From the NCBI GenBank assembly GCA_014379235.1, contig JACMMD010000158.1, forward strand, positions 1-8,109: a stretch of DNA of 8,109 bases, read 5' to 3'. The stretch comes from Anaerolineae bacterium. Its GTDB lineage: Bacteria; Chloroflexota; Anaerolineae; Aggregatilineales; Phototrophicaceae. Every line of letters starts with the position of its first letter. Positions within the stretch are counted from its first letter, which is position 1. The translations under genes were made by a program, and so were the position numbers. Shown piece after piece: positions 1 through 5,666 of the stretch. The notes under the pieces are model-generated. The model searched no databases. It worked only from the letters and a program-made list of their open reading frames with translations, and was not told the DNA's origin.

Positions 1-1
1 C

Positions 2-178
2 GGCACAGTCGAGTTCGGGTTTGGCAACTGCGAGATGCAGGCGCAGCGGGACTCGTTATTCATCCGCGTTCACGCTGACGACGTCGAAGCGTTCGAACGT
101 GTCAAATACGTCGTTGGCGACCATCTCGAACGCTTCGCTAAGAAAGAATCCATACAAGTCACATGGCTAGATCAGTAG
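2..178 (+). CDS. DUF2218-family protein, 3' end (partial)
   Basis: This is an open frame from the left edge to a TAG at 176-178, giving 58 visible C-terminal residues. It contains the segment GTVEFGFGNCEM, then DSLFIRVHADDVEAFERVKYVVGDHLERFA, and ends in VTWLDQ. The pattern of an F-G-x-G-x-C strand, an acidic helix with 'VVGDHLERF', and a final 'V-x-W' is what I remember of the small (about 90-100 aa) DUF2218 family, so roughly the last 60% should be present. These proteins have no proven reaction; I recall them often lying beside siderophore uptake genes, which fits here because the permease gene begins 7 bp after the stop. The single Cys in the FGNC turn could be functional, but that is inference. 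The start and regulatory region are outside the window. The family call is from pattern memory, not a search. Confidence 0.72.
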   Translation, partial: GTVEFGFGNCEMQAQRDSLFIRVHADDVEAFERVKYVVGDHLERFAKKESIQVTWLDQ

Positions 179-185
179 GTACAGT

Positions 186-1226
186 ATGATCGCGCAAGCT
201 CAAGTCGCTCGAAACACCAATCGCATTTTCAGCAGCCGTCTGTCGCTGCTGCCGGGGCTGGCGCTCGGCGCGGTTTTGCTAGTGTTATGCCTGTTGTGGA
301 GCATCACGCTCGGCGCGGCAGACATCACACCGCAGGTGGTCTACGAGGCGCTGTTTGATTACGACGACACCAATTTCGACCATCTCGTTATTCAGACGGC
401 GCGCCTACCGCGAGTATTGGCCGGAGCGCTGGTTGGCGCGGCGCTGGCCGTCTCCGGCGCGGTGATGCAAGGTCTGACGCGCAACCCCCTCGCCGACTCG
501 GTGATTCTAGGCATCGACAGCGGCGCGGCTTTCGTCGTTGTGCTGCTGGTTGTGGTGACAGGTAATCCGCCCTTATCGCTGTACGCGATTTTCGCCTTCA
601 TCGGCGCGGGCATCGCGGCGGTACTCGTCTATTCGCTCGGCTCGATGGGGCGCGGCGGCGCAACCCCGCTCAAACTGACGCTGGCAGGCATCATTCTGGC
701 GGCGTTCATCTCGTCGTTCACAACAGCGCTGCTCATCCACGATCAAGAAACGCTGGAGAAAATCCGCTTCTGGACGGTGGGTTCGCTGGCAGGGCGCGAG
801 ATGCCGCTGCTGCTGGAAACCGCGCCGTACATGATCGTCGGCTTGTTCGGCGCAGTCATCATCAGCAGCCAGATCACCACCATCAGTCTCGGTGAAGATG
901 TAGCGAAAGGACTGGGCCAGAATACAGGATGGGTCAAAGGCATCGCAGCGGTGATCGTGGTACTGCTGGCGGGTGGAGCGGTGGCGCTGGCGGGGCCCGT
1001 CGGCTTTGTCGGGTTAGTCGTGCCGCACATCGTTCGCTTCCTCGTCGGCGTCGATTACCGCTGGGTGATTCCGTATTCAGCGCTGCTCGGCGCTATCCTG
1101 CTGACCGCTGCCGATGTCGGCTCGCGGGTGTTGATTCGCCCGCAAGAGCTTCCCGTTGGCATCGTGATGGCCTTCATCGGCGCGCCGTTCTTCATCGCGC
1201 TGGCCCGTTGGAAGGTGAAACGCTAA
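186..1226 (+). CDS. FecCD-family iron-siderophore ABC transporter permease (first subunit)
   Basis: A 346-residue integral membrane protein of the BtuC/FecCD/FhuB family, which forms the inner-membrane channel for ferric siderophores, heme or cobalamin. Family length is about 330-350, so it is full length. Hydrophobic segments run from about residue 20 to the C terminus, consistent with about ten helices. Family motifs are visible: RLPR (73-76), LVGAALAVSG (82-91), RNPLADS (99-105), FWTVGSLAG (195-203), a probable ATPase-coupling loop LGEDVAKGLG (235-244), GPVGFVGLVVPH (270-281) and ELPVG (321-325). The ATG at 186 follows the DUF2218 stop by 7 bp, with a weak TAGGT ribosome site, so translation may be coupled. 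Its stop overlaps the next permease start by one base (TAATG). The substrate cannot be read from the sequence; ferric siderophore is preferred because of the neighbouring Suc/Fer gene. Confidence 0.95.
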   Translation: MIAQAQVARNTNRIFSSRLSLLPGLALGAVLLVLCLLWSITLGAADITPQVVYEALFDYDDTNFDHLVIQTARLPRVLAGALVGAALAVSGAVMQGLTRNPLADSVILGIDSGAAFVVVLLVVVTGNPPLSLYAIFAFIGAGIAAVLVYSLGSMGRGGATPLKLTLAGIILAAFISSFTTALLIHDQETLEKIRFWTVGSLAGREMPLLLETAPYMIVGLFGAVIISSQITTISLGEDVAKGLGQNTGWVKGIAAVIVVLLAGGAVALAGPVGFVGLVVPHIVRFLVGVDYRWVIPYSALLGAILLTAADVGSRVLIRPQELPVGIVMAFIGAPFFIALARWKVKR

Positions 1227-2323
1227 TGCTCGAAAACAACGCATTAGAACGCCAACGGCGAGTTGAGCGGGTCAAATCAACGTGGGTTACGGTTCGCCTG
1301 CGCGATATCTCATTCCGCATCGACCAGCGTGTGCCATTGGTGGCGCTGGCGCTGCTGATCTTCACAGCCGTCGTGCTGGTGTTGAGCATCAGCTACGGTG
1401 AATACGACATTGCGCCACTTGACGTTGTGAACACCCTGCTCGACACCAATCAGGATCATCCCGATTACTCGAACCTGCGCTTGGTGGTGTATACCTTCCG
1501 CCTACCGCGAATCGTGCTGGCGTTTTTAGTCGGAGCGGCGCTGGCGACATCCGGCGCACTTTTACAGGGCATCACCCGTAACCCGTTAGCCGATCCGTAC
1601 TTGCTCGGCGTAGTCAGCGGCGCGAGTCTCGCGGCGGTGATCTTGATCGTCTGGCTGAAAGACCTGCCTTTTTACATTCTGCCGTGGGCAGCATTCGGCG
1701 GCGCGATGCTGACTGCCGCCGTCGTTTACGCGCTGGCGTGGCGCGGTGGCAATAGCAGCCCGATGCGCCTGATCTTGATCGGCATCGCCGTCGAAGGCGT
1801 GTTGATGGCCATCACCGAATTGTTTCTGGTATTTGGCGACATTTACGACGTGCAGCAGGCTTATGTGTGGCTGGCAGGCAGCGTCTACGGGCGTAGTTGG
1901 GAACACGTTCGCGCACTTGGGGCATGGATGGTGGTGTTTATACCGTTAGCCTTTCTCGGCGCACGCGGGTTGAATATGCTAGGCATGGGCGACGATGCCG
2001 CTAAAGGGCTAGGACTGCGGGTTGAACAGCATCGCGCATTCCTGCTGATTGTCAGCGTGGCGCTGGCCGGCGCGGCGGTGGCCGTAGCGGGGGCGATAGG
2101 CTTCGTCGGGCTGGTCGCGCCGCATATCACGCGCCGATTGGTTGGCCCCACGCATGAGGGTTTGCTGCCCGTGAGCGCGATGCTCGGCGGGGCGCTGATG
2201 GTGGTGGCCGATTTAATCGGGCGCTGGATTATCACACCGAGCGAACTGCCAGTGGGCATCGTCACGGCCATGATCGGCGCGCCCTATTTCATTTATCTGC
2301 TGATTCGAAACCGGAATCGGTAA
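1226..2323 (+). CDS. FecCD-family iron-siderophore ABC transporter permease (second subunit)
   Basis: A 365-residue paralogue of the preceding permease. The frame is open from 929, but I place the start at the ATG at 1226-1228. It overlaps the upstream TAA by one base, has a good GGAAGG ribosome site just upstream, and everything before it translates to arginine-rich shadow sequence. The protein has a hydrophilic basic N-terminal tail (about residues 1-36), then the usual hydrophobic core. Motifs: FRLPR (91-95), RNPLADP (118-124), the coupling loop GDDAAKGLGL (255-264), GAIGFVGLVAPH (289-300) and ELPVG (340-344). Two adjacent, clearly diverged FecCD genes suggest a heterodimeric permease, as in FecC/FecD or FepD/FepG. 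The ATPase follows after an 83 bp gap with a strong hairpin. Confidence 0.95.
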   Translation: MLENNALERQRRVERVKSTWVTVRLRDISFRIDQRVPLVALALLIFTAVVLVLSISYGEYDIAPLDVVNTLLDTNQDHPDYSNLRLVVYTFRLPRIVLAFLVGAALATSGALLQGITRNPLADPYLLGVVSGASLAAVILIVWLKDLPFYILPWAAFGGAMLTAAVVYALAWRGGNSSPMRLILIGIAVEGVLMAITELFLVFGDIYDVQQAYVWLAGSVYGRSWEHVRALGAWMVVFIPLAFLGARGLNMLGMGDDAAKGLGLRVEQHRAFLLIVSVALAGAAVAVAGAIGFVGLVAPHITRRLVGPTHEGLLPVSAMLGGALMVVADLIGRWIITPSELPVGIVTAMIGAPYFIYLLIRNRNR

Positions 2324-2349
2324 TGCATCTTTCGTATTGCAGCTACCTT

Positions 2350-2377
2350 GTAGGGGCGCTTCGCGAAGCGCCCCTAC
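2350..2377. repeat. Perfect 28 bp GC-rich palindrome between permease and ATPase genes
   Basis: The left arm GTAGGGGCGCTTCG (2350-2363) is followed immediately by its exact reverse complement (2364-2377). As RNA it would form a 12 bp stem closed by a CGCG tetraloop. No run of T follows on the plus strand (the next bases are GGAAAATCTC), and the next gene belongs to the same operon, so it does not look like an intrinsic terminator. It is better read as an intergenic dispersed palindromic repeat (REP-like), or as an mRNA hairpin that sets the relative stability of the permease and ATPase parts of the transcript. No second copy is present in this window. Confidence 0.85.
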
Positions 2378-2406
2378 GGAAAATCTCAATCACTTAGGAC
2401 AACGCG

Positions 2407-3249
2407 ATGAGTAATTTGACGGCCAGTAATTTAACCCTCGCTTATGACAACGCCTGCATCATCGACGGCATGAGCTTGACCATCCCCAACGGTAAGATCA
2501 CGGCGCTGGTGGGGCCGAACGGCTGTGGCAAATCAACGCTGCTACGCGGGATTTCGCGGCTGTTGAAACCATCCGGCGGTACGGTGCTGCTCGACGGTCA
2601 GGACGTGTGGAAGATGCCGACGAAAGCGTTAGCACAGCAGCTTGGAATTTTGCCGCAGGGGCCCACCGCGCCCGAAGGTCTGACAGTGCATGAACTGGTG
2701 GCGCAGGGTCGTTATCCGCATCAAAGCTGGCTGCAACAATGGTCAGCCGAAGACGAGCGCATCACGCTCGAAGCTCTGCACATCACCAGCATCGCGGAGT
2801 TCGCAGATCGCCCCATCGACACGTTATCCGGCGGGCAGCGCCAGCGCGCGTGGATTGCGATGACGCTGGCGCAGGACAGCGACTTGATCTTGCTGGATGA
2901 GCCAACAACGTTTCTTGACCTCGCCTACCAGATCGACGTGCTTGACCTGCTGCACCAATTGAACGTCGAGCGCGGCAAAACGATTGTGATGGTGCTGCAC
3001 GATCTCAACCACGCCTGCCGCTATGCCGATTACTTGATTGCGGTTCGCGGCGGACAGATCGCCGCGCACGGCGGCCCGTCAGAAGTTGTCACCGAAACGC
3101 TCGTGCAAGAGGTGTTCGGCGTGGAGTGCCGCATCATCCCCGATCCCGTTACCGGAACGCCGCTGGTCGTGCCGGTGGGTCGCAGAAAAGCATCACCAAT
3201 ACCGAATGTGGAACCCATGAACGGGCGGCTTAAGGTCGCGGCTTACTGA
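2407..3249 (+). CDS. FecE/FepC-type ABC transporter ATP-binding protein
   Basis: A 280-residue cytoplasmic ATPase that would power the two permeases. All nucleotide-binding motifs are intact: Walker A GPNGCGKST (36-44), Q-loop Q84, signature LSGGQ (140-144) followed by RQRAWIAMTLAQ, Walker B LILLDE (160-165), D-loop FLD (169-171) and switch His198 in VLHDLNHA. The 'QGRYPHQSW' stretch after the Q-loop and 'VHDLN/LHDLNHACRYAD' are typical of the iron-siderophore subgroup (FepC, FhuC, FecE). The C-terminal part after about residue 235 (CRIIPDPVTGTPLVVPVG) is also usual there, with a further hydrophilic tail of about 20 residues. A TTAGGA ribosome site lies 7 bp before the ATG. The stop TGA overlaps the next start by one base (TGATG), indicating coupled translation with the Suc/Fer gene. 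Confidence 0.96.
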   Translation: MSNLTASNLTLAYDNACIIDGMSLTIPNGKITALVGPNGCGKSTLLRGISRLLKPSGGTVLLDGQDVWKMPTKALAQQLGILPQGPTAPEGLTVHELVAQGRYPHQSWLQQWSAEDERITLEALHITSIAEFADRPIDTLSGGQRQRAWIAMTLAQDSDLILLDEPTTFLDLAYQIDVLDLLHQLNVERGKTIVMVLHDLNHACRYADYLIAVRGGQIAAHGGPSEVVTETLVQEVFGVECRIIPDPVTGTPLVVPVGRRKASPIPNVEPMNGRLKVAAY

Positions 3250-4271
3250 TGATCGAGAAAACGACAACGCTCAAATCTTATTGCAATGTGATGGCCATCG
3301 AACGCGGCCTTGATCCAGTGGGCCACGCGCATGACTTCGATGATGCGCTAGTGGTCGAAACGCCGCTGCCGTGGAAAACGAATCTCTACGAGAAAGCCGG
3401 AATTCTGCCGGAAGAAGCGATCAACCTGCTCAATTTGTGGCTTCAGCGCTATCACGAAGGTGTGTCCTATCGCCATCGCTCGTTGATGATCGCGCCGGAC
3501 GCTGTATATTCGCGGCAAGGCTGGCGGCGGGTGATGTTCTATCAGCGCACTCCCGGCGCAATCGCCCACTTTGATAAGGTCGAATATCTCGTCACGGAAA
3601 AGGACTGCGGCCCGCTGCTGTGGGCGCTGTACGAAGCGCGGGAAACGCTGCCGCAGTTTGAGCAGTATCGCGTCCCTGAAAACGAGGCCATCCGCGATTT
3701 AATGGTTTGTACACATGGAACAGTGGATGCCGCCTGCGCCAAATTCGGCTACCCGCTCTACAACTATCTGCGCCGCAATCATGCCAGCGACAGTCTGCGT
3801 GTGTGGCGCGTGAGTCACTTTGGCGGTCACGTTTTCGCGCCGACTCTGGTCGATATGCCAAGCGCGCATTATTGGGCTTACGTTGAACAGGCACAGGCTG
3901 ACGCAATCGTGTGCCGGGATGCAGCGGTGGAAAGTCTGCGCGGACATTATCGCGGTTGGGCGGGTTTGGAAGATGGCTTTTTACAGGCCGCCGAACGCGA
4001 GATGTGGCAGCGTGAGGGCTGGCGCTGGTTCGATTACGTGAAGTCGGGGCAAGTTTTAGGTACGGATGCCGATCACACTGCCGAACCACAGTGGGCCGAA
4101 GTGCGCGTTCGCTACTCCACGCCGGATAATACCGAAGCAGGTATTTACGAAGCGCGAGTCGAAATTCAGCGCAGCGTCGAAACGATTCACACCACTGGCG
4201 AAGCCGACACTTATCCCTATCCGCAGTATGTCGTCACCCGCCTAGAGCGCAAACCACTGGACATTGAGTGA
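3249..4271 (+). CDS. Sucrase/ferredoxin-like (Apd1-type) [2Fe-2S] protein, possible ferric-siderophore reductase
   Basis: A 340-residue soluble protein of the Suc/Fer-like family, with a thioredoxin-like ferredoxin fold. The diagnostic stretch runs from about residue 150 to 205: VCTHGTVDAACAKFG, then LRVWRVSHFGGHVFAPTLVDMP. Cys154 and Cys163 (C-x8-C) plus His190 and His194 (H-x3-H) match the two-Cys, two-His cluster ligands known from yeast Apd1, an unusual bis-histidinyl [2Fe-2S] centre. Near the N terminus, C12 and the 'ERGLDPVGHAHDFDDALVVETPLPW' region match the first family block. After about residue 225 comes a Trp-rich region and a hydrophilic C-terminal domain. No signal peptide or membrane segment is seen, so it should be cytoplasmic. 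Overlap with the ATPase gene by one base ties it to siderophore import, so a redox step on the imported ferric chelate is a reasonable guess. No direct evidence shows the substrate. Confidence 0.87.
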   Translation: MIEKTTTLKSYCNVMAIERGLDPVGHAHDFDDALVVETPLPWKTNLYEKAGILPEEAINLLNLWLQRYHEGVSYRHRSLMIAPDAVYSRQGWRRVMFYQRTPGAIAHFDKVEYLVTEKDCGPLLWALYEARETLPQFEQYRVPENEAIRDLMVCTHGTVDAACAKFGYPLYNYLRRNHASDSLRVWRVSHFGGHVFAPTLVDMPSAHYWAYVEQAQADAIVCRDAAVESLRGHYRGWAGLEDGFLQAAEREMWQREGWRWFDYVKSGQVLGTDADHTAEPQWAEVRVRYSTPDNTEAGIYEARVEIQRSVETIHTTGEADTYPYPQYVVTRLERKPLDIE

Positions 4272-4273
4272 AG

Positions 4274-4296
4274 CGAATATCATTTGAGGCTATTCG
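4274..4296. promoter_or_regulatory. Short inverted repeats upstream of the SH3-like gene promoter
   Basis: CGAATA (4274-4279) and TATTCG (4291-4296) form a 6 bp dyad with an 11-base spacer. A second, overlapping dyad, CTATT (4290-4294) with AATAG (4301-4305), sits just before the -10 element. Placement across the -35/spacer region is where a repressor operator would lie, but the arms are short and could be chance. Neither resembles an intrinsic terminator for the siderophore operon, as no T-run follows. Confidence 0.3.
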
Positions 4297-4307
4297 GAGA
4301 AATAGTA

Positions 4308-4316
4308 TGCTATAAT
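4308..4316 (+). promoter_or_regulatory. Extended -10 promoter (TGCTATAAT)
   Basis: A perfect TATAAT at 4311-4316 is preceded by TG at 4308-4309, giving the consensus TGnTATAAT extended -10. There is no good -35 hexamer at 17 bp spacing, which extended -10 promoters often lack. The predicted transcription start is near 4323, leaving a leader of roughly 28 bases that carries the ribosome site AAGGAG (4336-4341). This makes the SH3-like gene an independent unit, not the last gene of the siderophore operon. Confidence 0.7.
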
Positions 4317-4350
4317 AATAATACTTCGTTGCAACAAGGAGAGTCTGCAT

Positions 4351-4992
4351 ATGTTAGGTCGGCGGGTGATAGGGGCGTTTTTCGCCGTTGTACTGATTAT
4401 CGCGGTAGTAACGTTCGTACTTGGTTACTTGCTGCTGCGACCCTTGTTTTACGGTGAAACGACTGATCTCAGCGATATCTCCCCATTCGCTAGTGAGAAC
4501 GCTATTCGCGCCATTGTGGACAGCGTAGATGCCAGCGTAAACGCCATTCAAATTGCTACCGTCGATGACATCGAGTTGATTGCCTACAGTTCGAACACCC
4601 GCCTCGATCAGCTTGGCGGTTCCCCTATGTCCGTCAATCAGATTTACCAGTGCGCCATTGTCACCGCAACCGGACGTGTTGATGGCACAACCTTCATTGC
4701 CGATCAAATTTCGATCTTGCCCTCTGCCGAAGCTACGGTAGGGACGTTCCGCGCCGATGTTATTGTAGACACTGCGGACTTGCTGCCGATTCCTGACCCC
4801 CGTGTGACGCCGCTGACATCCCTCACACGCGGGATGCGGCTTGACCTGCTCGGACGCTGCAAGAACTGGATTGCGGTCATTGCGCCGGGGGGCACACATG
4901 GCTGGGTCGAACGTGAATTCATCGACCTCGCCGACGACCAACTCAACCGCCTGCCGTGGCTGCCGCTCGACCCCGCTCGGCTGCGACCTTAA
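4351..4992 (+). CDS. Membrane-anchored protein with C-terminal SH3-like domain
   Basis: A 213-residue protein I do not recognise as a named gene. Residues 1-5 are basic (MLGRR), followed by one strong hydrophobic helix (about 7-31, IGAFFAVVLIIAVVTFVLGY), so it is probably anchored with the rest outside the membrane. Residues 35-130 are hydrophilic with no clear motif. Residues about 135-193 resemble a bacterial SH3-like (SH3b) fold: 'VIVDTADLLPIPDPRV', then RGMRLDLLGRCKNWIAVIAP, and the characteristic end 'GTHGWVEREFI' (compare 'GKTGWVSSSYL' of SH3b domains). SH3b domains usually bind cell-wall or extracellular ligands. The start ATG at 4351 is set by an excellent AAGGAG site 9 bases upstream. 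It has its own promoter and its own downstream spacer, so its link to the neighbours is unclear. The SH3 call is by motif resemblance only. Confidence 0.7.
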   Translation: MLGRRVIGAFFAVVLIIAVVTFVLGYLLLRPLFYGETTDLSDISPFASENAIRAIVDSVDASVNAIQIATVDDIELIAYSSNTRLDQLGGSPMSVNQIYQCAIVTATGRVDGTTFIADQISILPSAEATVGTFRADVIVDTADLLPIPDPRVTPLTSLTRGMRLDLLGRCKNWIAVIAPGGTHGWVEREFIDLADDQLNRLPWLPLDPARLRP

Positions 4993-5013
4993 GCGTTGTC
5001 AATGAGTAAATCA

Positions 5014-5048
5014 TTACAGTTCGCCTGCGCGTTTGTAAGTAACTGTAA
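5014..5048. promoter_or_regulatory. Inverted repeat TTACAGTT / AACTGTAA upstream of response regulator
   Basis: A perfect 8 bp dyad: TTACAGTT at 5014-5021 and AACTGTAA at 5041-5048, separated by 19 bases. It lies in the 158 bp gap, just upstream of the putative response-regulator promoter. With no T-run after the right arm it is a poor terminator. It may be a split operator or a weak hairpin after the SH3-like gene. Confidence 0.4.
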
Positions 5049-5073
5049 ATAGCCTTAATTTCTTAATGCCATA

Positions 5074-5103
5074 TTGATGCGCTTTAATGTACTCTGGTAA
5101 TGT
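5074..5103 (+). promoter_or_regulatory. Putative promoter for response regulator gene
   Basis: TTGATG (5074-5079) resembles a -35 element (TTGACA) and lies 18 bp before TAATGT (5098-5103). The latter is preceded by TG at 5095-5096, giving an extended -10 form. The surrounding DNA is clearly more AT-rich than the flanking genes. The predicted start of transcription, near 5110, leaves a leader of about 40 bases with a GGGGCAGG ribosome site (5137-5144) before the ATG. Confidence 0.45.
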
Positions 5104-5150
5104 GAGTTCTTATTGGAATTACCTAATCAGCGTTTTGGGGCAGGCACACA

Positions 5151-5591
5151 ATGGCGTCGAAAATACTCTATATCGAAGACAACCCCTATGCCGTTCAGCT
5201 CGTGCGCGATGTGATGGAAATTTACGGCTACGAACTCATCGAAGCCTATGACGGCCTGACCGGCGTTGCTGTTGCGGCGCGGGAACGGCCCGACCTGATT
5301 TTGATGGACATCAACCTGCCGGGTATCGACGGCTTAGAAGCCACTTCACGCCTCAAAGCCTCGCCCGAATTGAGCTACATTCCGGTTATCGCTGTGACCG
5401 CCAACACCTCTTATGGAGATCGTCAGCGCTGCATCGAAGCGGGCTGCGATGGCTACGTACCCAAGCCTGTCAGCATCCGTGATTTGATGGATACCGTGCG
5501 CGCATTCCTTGTCGGCATTCCATCGGACACGAAAACCGCATCGCCAGCACCATCGAGCGCGAGTGCCAGCGCATTTTCGGCGCAGAAGTAG
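5151..5591 (+). CDS. Single-domain response regulator (CheY/DivK type)
   Basis: A 146-residue protein made of one receiver domain (about 3-120) and a short tail. All receiver residues are present: acidic pair Glu9-Asp10, phospho-acceptor Asp53 in LILMDINLPGIDGLEA, Thr83 in VIAVTAN, and Lys105 in the KPVS motif. There is no DNA-binding or enzymatic output domain. The 'YIEDNPYAVQLVRDVMEIYGYELIEAYDG' opening is typical of DivK-like regulators that act by protein-protein contact. Residues about 124-146 are rich in Ala, Ser and Pro, probably a disordered linker or tail. No histidine kinase is visible in the window, so it is an orphan here and its pathway cannot be told. The start is supported by AGG 6 bases upstream. 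It faces the lipocalin gene tail to tail. Confidence 0.93.
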   Translation: MASKILYIEDNPYAVQLVRDVMEIYGYELIEAYDGLTGVAVAARERPDLILMDINLPGIDGLEATSRLKASPELSYIPVIAVTANTSYGDRQRCIEAGCDGYVPKPVSIRDLMDTVRAFLVGIPSDTKTASPAPSSASASAFSAQK

Positions 5592-5666
5592 CGGTCAGCT
5601 TCTAGCCCCTAGACTTATGCACTCCGTAACCTCGACTGCTTTTACTCGAACCTTCTCTGTACTTCC

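Noticed and set aside
929..1225. Possible longer N terminus (99 residues) for the second permease
   Set aside because: It lies out of frame inside the first permease, reads as Arg-rich low-quality sequence, and a good ribosome site plus TAATG overlap marks the ATG at 1226.
2350..2377. Palindrome read as an intrinsic terminator
   Set aside because: No T-run follows on either side, and the gene downstream belongs to the same transporter.
3592..4089. 165-codon minus-strand open frame opposite the Suc/Fer gene
   Set aside because: It overlaps the conserved ferredoxin-like core of the plus-strand gene and encodes Arg/Pro-rich sequence typical of a shadow frame.
4354..4941. 195-codon minus-strand open frame opposite the SH3-like gene
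   Set aside because: The plus-strand gene has an extended -10 promoter, strong ribosome site, membrane helix and domain match; the antisense product shows none of these.
5601..5613. TCTAG-CCC-CTAGA as a terminator hairpin after the response regulator
   Set aside because: The stem is only 5 bp with a 3-base loop and no T-run; too weak to call.
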